A DNA stretch of 59,571 bases, taken from assembly GCF_010672085.1 (NCBI RefSeq), contig NZ_JAAHHT010000040.1, forward strand, positions 1-59,571, read 5' to 3'. Origin of the DNA: Okeania sp. SIO3I5 (lineage in GTDB: Bacteria > Cyanobacteriota > Cyanobacteriia > Cyanobacteriales > Microcoleaceae). Each line of letters opens with the position of its first letter. Position 1 is the stretch's first letter. The position numbers were made by a program, and so were the translations under genes. Under the pieces are notes generated by a model that worked only from the letters and a program-made list of their open reading frames with translations, ran no database searches and had not been told where the DNA came from. Shown here in pieces: positions 7,513 to 14,234 of the stretch.

Positions 7513-7842
7513 TTACTCAAAAAAAGTGGAACATTTACTTATTTTTCACGTGTTGCCACTGAAATACCAGAAACACATCAAAAACTTTTGCGAGAAGCCG
7601 GTTTTTCCCAGATCGATTTTGAGGTTGTTGATGTAAATCCACCTGTACCGTCTCAGTATTGGGAGTACAAAACAATCGTGGCTCCCATCATTAAGAAATA
7701 AGGTGGTGGTGCATAGTAATTGTAGAGAGTGTGTGGGAGGTGTGGGGAGTGTGGGAGGAGGAAAGGGGGAGGGGCGTTGGTGAATTAGTGTATGATATTA
7801 AACTTAATTATTTAGGAGTCAGGAGTCAGGAGTCAGGAGTCA

Positions 7843-8038
7843 TATAGAATCCGGGTAATTAGTTATCGTATTACTGAGGAGTAAGGAGTAATGAGTAATG
7901 AGTAAGGAGTAAGGAGTAAGGAGTAAGGAGTAATATCAAATCCGGTTGAATACAAGAGTGTATTGTTGGGGGAGATGGGGAGATGGGGAGATGGGGGAGA
8001 TTGAATAATGAACATATACTATATAACCGGATTCTATA
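7843..8038. mobile_element. MITE, ends TATAGAATCCGGGTAAT, TCA duplication
   Basis: Ends are TATAGAATCCGGGTAAT and, inverted, TAACCGGATTCTATA. TCA flanks both sides (7840-7842, 8039-8041). Inside are GAGTAAG/GAGTAAT heptamers, a TATCAAATCCGGTTGAAT end belonging to family R4, and GGGGAGAT repeats. A second copy in the opposite orientation lies at 48961-49182. The rest of 7702-8194 holds GTGTGGGAGG and GGAGTCA tandem motifs and no supported gene. Confidence 0.82.
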
Positions 8039-8194
8039 TCAGGAGGAAAGAAAGAAGAAGAAAGAATAGTAGAGGGAGAAAGTTTTTTGTTTGCGCTCTG
8101 AATCAGGACAAGAAATCATACCTCAAATCACCAACGCCGGGGGAGGAAGATTCTCCCCTCTCCTGCAAGGATAGGGATCGGGGGAGAGTTCTTA

Positions 8195-8296
8195 CAGCGC
8201 TTTTGAGATTGATGAACCACATCGTTACAAGCAAAACCCCGTAGGGACGTTCCATGGAACCTCCCTACTGTGGTCTACCGTGCAGGAAAACTGCTG
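8195..8296. mobile_element. MITE, family R2 (IS630-derived)
   Basis: The 102-bp element lies between TA dinucleotides (8193-8194, 8297-8298). Ends are CAGCGCTTTTGAGATTGATG and GCAGGAAAACTGCTG. The interior holds the same GGGACGTTCCATGGAAC palindrome as the copies at 5083 and 28188, here with one mismatch. The 24-bp tandem array begins right at its right end. Confidence 0.8.
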
Positions 8297-8298
8297 TA

Positions 8299-8552
8299 AG
8301 TACAGGAGCAACAGAGGTTTTAAGTACGGGAGCAACAGAGGTTTTAAGTACGGGAGCAACAGAGGTTTTAAGTACGGGAACAACAGAGGTTTTAAGTACG
8401 GGAACAACAGAGGTTTTAAGTACGGGAGCAACAGAGGTTTTAAGTACGGGAGCAACAGAGGTTTTAAGTACGGGAGCAACAGAGGTTTTAAGTACGGGAG
8501 CAACAGAGGTTTTAAGTACGGGAGCAACAGAGGTTTTAAATACGGGAGCAAG
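8299..8552. repeat. 24-bp tandem repeat, ten full units plus a partial unit
   Basis: Units start every 24 bp from 8299 to 8515 and read AGTACGGGAGCAACAGAGG plus TTTTA. Only a few positions vary: ACAGG in unit 1 and GGAACAAC in units 4 and 5. An eleventh unit at 8539 decays after 14 bases. Since 24 is divisible by three, several frames stay open across it, which creates spurious ORFs. There are no spacers, so it is not a CRISPR array. It lies about 190 bp upstream of the kinase start and before its promoter. Confidence 0.9.
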
Positions 8553-8597
8553 ATGCTCCCACTGAATAACTGACAACTGATAACTGAAAAAGCGAAA

Positions 8598-8626
8598 TTG
8601 ACAAAAAAAATTTGACATGGTATTAT
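8598..8626 (+). promoter_or_regulatory. Sigma-70-type promoter of the first kinase-FGE gene
   Basis: TTGACA (8598-8603), a 17-bp spacer and TATTAT (8621-8626) form a near-consensus promoter. The leader between it and the ATG at 8740, including GGTGCGCTCA and ACTCAAATAAATT, recurs almost unchanged upstream of the second kinase (19399-19540, minus strand), where the same two boxes are 16 bp apart. Such conservation in otherwise drifting DNA supports real use. Confidence 0.7.
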
Positions 8627-8739
8627 AAACACAATGGAAAAGGTGCGCTCATATATACTCAAATAAATTAGGCCAAAAAAAACTATTTCCCTGCTAGGTA
8701 GCATGGGAGAAAGTCTAATAACCGATAACTGAAAAAATT

Positions 8740-10530
8740 ATGCAGCTTGGAACAATCCTGAAACAACGTTACAAAATTATTCGCTCTCTCGGAAGTGGAG
8801 GTTTTGGAGATACCTACTTAGCTGAAGATGTAGACTTACCAGGAAACCCGAAATGTGTAGTCAAACATCTCAAACCTAAAGATCCTGGAGTTTTATATCT
8901 TGCCCAAAGGTGGTTTAATAGGGAGGCAGAAACCTTATACAAATTAGGCAAAGACTCAGAGCAAATACCACAATTATTTGCACATTTCCAGGAAGGAACA
9001 GAATTTTACCTAGTACAAGAATATATAGAAGGGCACGATATTAGTCAGGAACTTACATCGGGGAAAAAATTAAGCGAGTCTGACACTATTGCTCTGCTTA
9101 AAGGAATATTAGAAGGATTAGCAGTAGCTCATCAAAATAATATTATTCATCGAGATATTAAGCCACAAAATTTAATGCGCCGTAAGTCAGATAACAAAAT
9201 AATATTGATAGACTTTGGGGCAGTCAAAGAAATAAGTGCATTAACCACAGGTCAACAACCAGGTACAATAAATTTAACTATACCAATAGGTACACCAGGG
9301 TATATGCCAATCGAACAAGGTATCGGCAGACCAAGATTAAGTAGCGATATATATGCAGTAGGAATTGTAGGAATACAAGCACTGACTGGTATAAACCCAG
9401 AAAATTTACCCACAGATCCAAATACAGGAAGTGTTATCTGGCGGAATGAAGCACAAGTAAGTAACCATCTAGCAAATATATTAGATAGGATGGTGCAGGA
9501 ATATTTTGCACAGCGTTATGAAAATGCTATGGAAGTATTAGAAGCGTTAGGTTTTACCATTGCAACACCACGATCCCAACCTAATAAAACCAGAAGACAA
9601 ATATTGATATTATTAGGAGGTTTGGCAGGAATTGGGTTTGTCGCAGCTATATACAAATTTTTTACTACCCCAGCAAAACCAGAAACAAATCCATCAGTAC
9701 CTACCTCTCGACCACAACCCATAATTTCCATTCAGACATTTACCACCGTCAAAGTTAACAACGGAGGAGAAATAATAAGTCGCCCTCAAGGTCAAGCAGA
9801 AGTAATGACAGAAAAGCTTGGCAATGGAGTCTCCCTAGAAATGGTAAAAATTCCCGCAGGTAGATTTCTCATGGGGTATCTAGAGAAAGAAGTAAAAGGA
9901 GATGATAATGAAGTTCCGCAACATAATGTAGATGTGCCAGAATTTTTCATGGGAAAGTATCCAGTCACTCAAGCACAGTGGAAAGCAGTTATGGGAAATA
10001 ATCCTTCTGGGTTTATAGGTGCAAAACGTCCTGTTGAACAAGTAAATTGGTACAAAGCGATAGATTTTTGTCAAAAACTCTCGGAAATAACAGGTAAAAA
10101 ATATAGTTTACCCAGTGAAAGTCAGTGGGAATATGCTTGTCGAGCAGGAACAATAACACCATTTTATTTTGGTGAAACTATAACGTCTAAGTTAGTTAAT
10201 TATAATGGCAACTATCCTTATGGAAATGCTCCCCGAGGAGAATATAGACAAGAAACAACAGATGTGGGAATTTTTCCTCCCAATAGTTTTGGTTTATACG
10301 ATATGCACGGTAATGTCTGGGAATGGTGTCAAGATATTTGGCATGATAACTATAAAGGTGCGCCCACAGATGGAAGTGCTTGGCAAACTGGAGGTGATAG
10401 TGTTAGGAGAGTGCTCCGTGGCGGTAGCTGGAGTAGTGATTCTAGGTATTGCCGGAGTGCCAGGCGTGGCAAAAACTTTGTATACACTGTATACAACTAT
10501 AGAGGTTTTCGTGTCGTCTGCTCTGTGTAA
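8740..10530 (+). CDS. Ser/Thr protein kinase fused to a formylglycine-generating-enzyme-like (FGE-sulfatase) domain
   Basis: At 596 residues it has an N-terminal Hanks-type kinase (about 10-270): G-loop LGSGGFGDTY, Lys42 in VVKHLK, catalytic HRDIKPQNL (137-145), DFGAVKE (158-164) and GTPGYMPIEQ. A single membrane helix follows (about 286-306, ILILLGGLAGIGFVAAIY). Then comes an FGE/SUMF1-like domain (about 360-596) with LEMVKIPAGRFLMG, YPVTQAQWKAVMGN, LPSESQWEYACRAGT, NVWEWCQD and RVLRGGSW. The kinase should face the cytoplasm. The FGE fold is mostly known as a ligand-binding or Cys-oxidising module; a sensor role is inferred. This architecture is common in filamentous cyanobacteria. The paralogue at 17434-19398 faces it on the opposite strand. 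Confidence 0.93.
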   Translation: MQLGTILKQRYKIIRSLGSGGFGDTYLAEDVDLPGNPKCVVKHLKPKDPGVLYLAQRWFNREAETLYKLGKDSEQIPQLFAHFQEGTEFYLVQEYIEGHDISQELTSGKKLSESDTIALLKGILEGLAVAHQNNIIHRDIKPQNLMRRKSDNKIILIDFGAVKEISALTTGQQPGTINLTIPIGTPGYMPIEQGIGRPRLSSDIYAVGIVGIQALTGINPENLPTDPNTGSVIWRNEAQVSNHLANILDRMVQEYFAQRYENAMEVLEALGFTIATPRSQPNKTRRQILILLGGLAGIGFVAAIYKFFTTPAKPETNPSVPTSRPQPIISIQTFTTVKVNNGGEIISRPQGQAEVMTEKLGNGVSLEMVKIPAGRFLMGYLEKEVKGDDNEVPQHNVDVPEFFMGKYPVTQAQWKAVMGNNPSGFIGAKRPVEQVNWYKAIDFCQKLSEITGKKYSLPSESQWEYACRAGTITPFYFGETITSKLVNYNGNYPYGNAPRGEYRQETTDVGIFPPNSFGLYDMHGNVWEWCQDIWHDNYKGAPTDGSAWQTGGDSVRRVLRGGSWSSDSRYCRSARRGKNFVYTVYNYRGFRVVCSV

Positions 10531-10750
10531 GAAGTTTCTGCCTTTAGTTCCTAGAACCCTTCCCCTGTGTTCTTTTCTCATTTTCCCCTTAATCCGTATA
10601 TCCGTGCCATAATCCGTGTGAGCTATATGACGCTCCTGATGAACCTGTAGCTCTAGAAGACTGAGAAACCCTAAAATAATTATTCTAGACACTCATATAT
10701 CCAATCAAACTATAATACAGTTAGCCTAAAAAACTTAATGGTGAAACAGT

Positions 10751-11470
10751 ATGGTAAAAGAATTAACCACCGATACTAAACCAGAAATTATTTACCCAGA
10801 TAGTGACGGTCAACCAATGGCAGATAATACAAAACAATTTCGCTGGATAGTCACTATCAAAGAAAACCTAGAAATTTTATTTGCCCAAGTTCCGGATGTA
10901 TTTGTCGCTGGAGATTTGCTCTGGTATCCCGTGGAAGGCAATAATAAAACTCGTATTGCTCCCGATGCAATGGTGGTTTTTGGCAGACCGAAAGGCGATC
11001 GCGGTTCTTATAAACAGTGGGAAGAAGAAAATATTGCACCCCAGGTGGTATTTGAGATTTTGTCTCCAGGAAACACTCCCAAAGAAATGAGGAAGAAACT
11101 ACAATCTTATGATGATTATGGAGTCGAAGAATATTATGTTTATGACCCCGATCGTATAAATTTGACAGGTTCAATTAGAGTTGGGGAACGCTTAAGAACA
11201 ATAGAAGAAGTAGATGGTTGGGTGAGTCCTCGTTTGGGTATCCGCTTTCAAGTCACACCAGAAACTTTGGAAATATATCGACCAGATGGGGAAAAATTTC
11301 TGACTTTTATGGAGTTAGACCAAGCTAGGGAACAAGAGCGACAACGTGCTGACCAGGAACAACAACGTGCTGACCAAGAACGACAACGTGCTGACCAAGA
11401 ACGACAACGTGCTGACCGACTAGCGGACTTACTCAGAGAAAGAGGTATTGACCCCGATCAAATCTTGTAG
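10751..11470 (+). CDS. Uma2-family putative endonuclease (PD-(D/E)XK fold) with a coiled-coil tail
   Basis: The 239-residue protein has the Uma2 (DUF820) core: VFVAGDLLWYP (50-60), APDAMVVFG (70-78), VVFEILSPGNTPKEMRKK (99-116) and YDDYGVEEYYVYDP (120-133). The Asp-(x)n-Glu pattern fits a restriction-endonuclease-like fold. Cyanobacteria carry many copies; their job is uncertain. The tail (about 183-225) is built of four DQE-(R/Q)-QRA heptad-type repeats, encoded by near-identical 21-bp units (about 11330-11415). This predicts a coiled coil and oligomer formation. It stands alone, with no partner gene nearby. Confidence 0.88.
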   Translation: MVKELTTDTKPEIIYPDSDGQPMADNTKQFRWIVTIKENLEILFAQVPDVFVAGDLLWYPVEGNNKTRIAPDAMVVFGRPKGDRGSYKQWEEENIAPQVVFEILSPGNTPKEMRKKLQSYDDYGVEEYYVYDPDRINLTGSIRVGERLRTIEEVDGWVSPRLGIRFQVTPETLEIYRPDGEKFLTFMELDQAREQERQRADQEQQRADQERQRADQERQRADRLADLLRERGIDPDQIL

Positions 11471-11517
11471 AAAAGTCTAGTAGTCTGTGTAGGTCGCTTC
11501 TGCCTTCCACTTTTCTC

Positions 11518-11608
11518 CAGGACTTACGCATTACCGCTATATATGGTGTATAGTTTGGTCAATATTCCCGATGTTTACACTATCATTAGTGCCCTTGCGT
11601 AAGTCCTG
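11518..11608. mobile_element. MITE, family R5 (5-bp duplication TTCTC)
   Basis: This 91-bp element has ends CAGGACTTACGCATTACC and CTTGCGTAAGTCCTG. TTCTC is repeated exactly at 11513-11517 and 11609-11613. It lies in the Uma2/Rpn intergenic gap. Confidence 0.85.
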
Positions 11609-11629
11609 TTCTCTCTTTACCTACATCCA

Positions 11630-11745
11630 TCCATGTATCCGTGGCCAAATCCGTGTGAGCTATCCGTGGGCAAATCCTTGTGTGCCATCCGTGTATCCGT
11701 GGCCAAATCCGTGTGAGCTATCCGTGACCAAATCCTTGTGTGCTT
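11630..11745. repeat. Short repeats of the ATCCGTG...ATCCGTGTGAGC family
   Basis: Iterated phrases such as TATCCGTGGCCAAATCCGTG and TGTGAGCTATCCGTG fill this stretch. The same family appears once near 10593-10624 and, inverted, in the long array at 36707-37360. No gene is supported here. Confidence 0.7.
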
Positions 11746-11783
11746 TGAGAATTAGTAACAATTAATTAGGAGGTAAAATTACC

Positions 11784-12725
11784 ATGAGATTTATTAATCC
11801 AAAACTTGATTATGCTTTTAAGAAAATATTTGGTTCCGATGGGAGTCAAGACATATTAATTAGTTTTCTGAACGCCATTATTTATGAGGGGAAAAACAAG
11901 ATTAAATCTCTAGAAATTATTGACCCCTATAGCCCCGGTCAAGTTCAAATTTTAAAGGATAGTTTTTTAGATGTTCGGGCAGTTTTAGACAATAAGTCAA
12001 CAGTTATTATTGAGATGCAAGTTGCTAACGTAGCAGGTTTTGGAAATCGCGTGGTTTATAATGCCGCTAAAATTTACTCAAACCAACTCAAATCAGGAGA
12101 AGATTATCCAGAAATTAGACCAATAATAGCTTTAACAATTGTGGATTTTCTGATGTTTCAAAAAAACGATAAATTGATTACTAACTTTGTTTTAAAAGAG
12201 AAATCAAAAAATTTTGAATATACTCAAGAACAAATGGGTTTTGTATTTGTGGAATTGCCCAGGTTTAAGAAGAATTTATCCGAATTAGAGACTTTAACAG
12301 ATAAGTGGATTTATTTTATTAAAGAAGCAGCAATTTTGGAGGAAATACCAACTTCTTTAAAGGAGGTTCCCGAAATAGAAAAAGCTCTCAATATTGCCAA
12401 ACACGCTAATTTAACTCCTCAAGAACTCGACAAATTACACGGACAAGAAACCTTGCTTCGAGACCGTCGCGGTCAAATTACTTTTGCTAAACAAGAAGGG
12501 GAAAAAGAAGGGGAAGAAAAAGGCAGAATTAAAGAGGCGATCGCTCTCATAACTCGCCTACTTAAAAAGCGTTTTGGTGAAGTTCCAGAGAATCTTAAAA
12601 ATCAGTTATCAGATTTGTCTTTGTCAGAATTAGAAAATTTGAGTGAGGAGATTTTTGACTTTACTACTTTCGACGATTTATCGAATTGGTTGTCAAAGAA
12701 ACAACGTTCAATAATTGATAATTGA
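11784..12725 (+). CDS. Rpn-family recombination-promoting nuclease / putative transposase with DUF4351-like tail
   Basis: The 313-residue protein opens with the Rpn signature RFINPKLDYAFKKIFG. A PD-(D/E)XK-type core follows, with Asp62 in FLDVRAVLD and Glu76-x-Gln78 in VIIEMQVAN. Charged repeats EGEKEGEEKGR (about 237-247) join it to a C-terminal helical region (about 255-312; LLKKRFGEVPENL, LSLSELENL) that looks like DUF4351. Rpn proteins nick or cut DNA; E. coli RpnA promotes RecA-independent recombination. A strong ribosome site AGGAGGT lies 9 bp before the ATG (11768-11774). It is rich in HIP1-like sites and appears intact. Confidence 0.87.
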   Translation: MRFINPKLDYAFKKIFGSDGSQDILISFLNAIIYEGKNKIKSLEIIDPYSPGQVQILKDSFLDVRAVLDNKSTVIIEMQVANVAGFGNRVVYNAAKIYSNQLKSGEDYPEIRPIIALTIVDFLMFQKNDKLITNFVLKEKSKNFEYTQEQMGFVFVELPRFKKNLSELETLTDKWIYFIKEAAILEEIPTSLKEVPEIEKALNIAKHANLTPQELDKLHGQETLLRDRRGQITFAKQEGEKEGEEKGRIKEAIALITRLLKKRFGEVPENLKNQLSDLSLSELENLSEEIFDFTTFDDLSNWLSKKQRSIIDN

Positions 12726-12880
12726 TAATTGATAATTACCTCTCCCTAAAAGGGAGAGGATTGAATAAAAGGAAAATTTTTTCTTTTTTCTCCTTGAAAG
12801 GAGAGGCTTTATACCTTACAGTGCTTTTCAAATTGAGCAACCACATCGTCATAACAAAAACCCTGTAGGGGCGATTCGCG
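12714..12880. repeat. Repeat R1 followed by a truncated R2 end
   Basis: R1 occupies 12714-12815 with a clean hairpin CCTCTCCCT/AGGGAGAGG and a second one TCCTTGAAAGGA. From 12819 an R2 left end (CAGTGCTTTTCAAATTGAGC...ACCACA) begins. It has no right end, so it is a fragment cut off near 12880. Confidence 0.68.
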
Positions 12881-12884
12881 TTAG

Positions 12885-13048
12885 CTTTTTTAGGCATTGA
12901 AAAAGTAGAGGGTTTTTATTCTAAAAAGCTAAAAAAGTTAGGATGAAAGGGTTGACGCGAGGCAGAAAAACCAAGGGATAAAATATCCGACTAGCAACTC
13001 GCTCATTCCCGATTCCTCCTGTCTCCTGTCTCCTGTCTCCTGACTCCT
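12885..13048. repeat. Left arm of a large inverted repeat flanking 13082-13645
   Basis: This arm matches the reverse complement of 13738-13912 at roughly 80-90% by eye. Shared stretches include AAAAAAGTTAGGATGAAAG, TTGACGCGAGGCA and AAATATCCGACTAGCAACTC, then CTCCTGTCTCCTG heptamers. The right arm is part of an intact-ended MITE (13708-13953); the left arm lacks the outer ends. Confidence 0.75.
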
Positions 13049-13081
13049 AAAATATACAGTAAAATGCTCCACTTCTGAATC

Positions 13082-13645
13082 TTATAAATTTTCTTTTAGT
13101 TCTGTTGATACATCTTCAATATGAGATTTAAAATATTCATCAAATGTTGGCATTTTTCCAAATTTATCCAATATTTCTGCTTCTAATATTTTAGAACCTT
13201 CATCGTAAGTCAAACTAATAGCAGGTAGATATTTAGCTGTATTTATTTTATTTATCTCACCAATTTTCATTACAGCATGAGACTTTTGAGTTTTAATTGT
13301 TAAATATTTAGCTAAAAGCAATGTTTTAAATTGATCCTCAAATTTACCTGCATCAGAAATAAAATCTGACCAGGATATAGAATTGGTTTCAATAAATTTA
13401 GAAAGGAATTTTACTTGCCGATAAAATGGTTTGACATCAATCAAATATGGTTTAATCTTAACCATGCTATATAATGCAATTTCGTCAAAAGATATTTCTA
13501 TTTCCAGAGGAACTATTTCCAAATTTTTCGGCAAATTAATAATTACAAAAAGTTCTTTTACTGCTGGTAATTCTGAAAAAAATTTACCTGACTTACTTTT
13601 CTTTTTCTTAGAACCAGAATTAGATACACCAAAACCTTTAGGCAT
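13082..13645 (-). CDS. Hypothetical protein, 187 aa
   Basis: I do not recognise a family. The N-terminus is short and basic (MPKGFGVSN, then KKKKSKSGK at residues 13-21). The rest is a mixed alpha/beta sequence without membrane segments or signal peptide, with an acidic C-terminus (HIEDVSTELKENL). Base composition is AT-rich like the neighbours. The gene stands alone between two inverted repeat arms, so it could have been carried or flipped by them. The ATG is the only good start in frame; upstream is AT-rich sequence with AAGGAAAATAA near it. Real coding is likely from length and codon pattern; function unknown. Confidence 0.6.
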   Translation of the reverse strand: MPKGFGVSNSGSKKKKSKSGKFFSELPAVKELFVIINLPKNLEIVPLEIEISFDEIALYSMVKIKPYLIDVKPFYRQVKFLSKFIETNSISWSDFISDAGKFEDQFKTLLLAKYLTIKTQKSHAVMKIGEINKINTAKYLPAISLTYDEGSKILEAEILDKFGKMPTFDEYFKSHIEDVSTELKENL

Positions 13646-13707
13646 TATTTTATTTTCCTTAATTTATCTATTATTCAAGATTTTATCACATACAGAAGTT
13701 TCCTATT

Positions 13708-13953
13708 TAGGGCTTGCTGAAAAAGTATAGGCGAGTAAGGGTAGGAGTCAGGAGACAGGAGACAGGAGACAGGAGGAATGGGGAATTTAGAGTTGCTAGT
13801 CGGATATTTTATTCCTTGGTTTTTATGCCTCGCGTCAACTCTTTCATCCTAACTTTTTTAGCTCCCTACAACGAAAAACCTGTACTTTTTCAATACCTAA
13901 AAAGGCTTTAGCCGTTTTATGTAAATGCTTTGATATTTAATCAGCAAGCCCTA
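13708..13953. mobile_element. MITE, family R7 (ends TAGGGCTTGCTGA)
   Basis: Ends are TAGGGCTTGCTGAAAAAGTA and, inverted, TTAATCAGCAAGCCCTA. The interior carries GGAGACA heptamers and the inverted-repeat arm described at 12885. A relative lies at 51297-51533 (ends TAGGGTTTGCTGA). It shares the inner phrase ATATTTATTCAGCAAACC, inverted. A lone end, TAGGGTTTGCGGA, is seen near 44782. No clear target duplication was found. Confidence 0.75.
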
Positions 13954-14234
13954 TTTATTGATAACTGAATTGACCTTAAATATAGAAGTGGTGCGTTACA
14001 TTTTCATTAACGCACCCTACTGGACTGTTTCATCTTAAATAGTGCAATAGGCTTTTTTCTCCCTTACCACCTTGTCTTCCTTGTCCTCCTTGTCTTCCTT
14101 GTCCTCCTTGTCTTCCTTGTCTTCCCACAACCTAAAATCTAATGCACAGTTTTAGCTGAAACATTCCACTACTGGAATGAGACTCTTTATGTTGGGTTTC
14201 CTTCGTCAATCCAACCTACATTATTTGCAACATT

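Larger units (their letters stand above)
6713..7701 (+). pseudogene. GAMT-like methyltransferase, copy B, broken by two miniature elements
   Basis: Three coding pieces (6713-6818, 7045-7386, 7513-7701) join into one 209-residue GAMT-like protein once the insertions at 6819-7044 and 7387-7512 and one copy of each target duplication are removed. The rebuilt protein has VMQDWEIPYMKKLAS, the SAM loop VLELGFGLG, GILFDTVPL, GRLLKKSG and YKTIVAPIIKK. The Glu and Asp that hold the guanidino group are kept. The carboxylate-binding Asn-Leu-Thr-Ser of copy A is replaced by FSRVATE, so the substrate may have differed. The first insertion shifts the frame; the second keeps the frame but brings a stop codon. 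It follows AGAT-B by 45 bp and was probably co-transcribed with it. Confidence 0.85.

Noticed and set aside
8299-8552. Regular 24-bp repeats as a CRISPR array
   Set aside because: The units are directly contiguous with no spacers, and no cas genes are nearby; it is a simple tandem repeat.
8225-8704. Open frames on both strands across the 24-bp repeat
   Set aside because: The repeat length is a multiple of three, so frames stay open by arithmetic; the predicted peptides are pure repeats.
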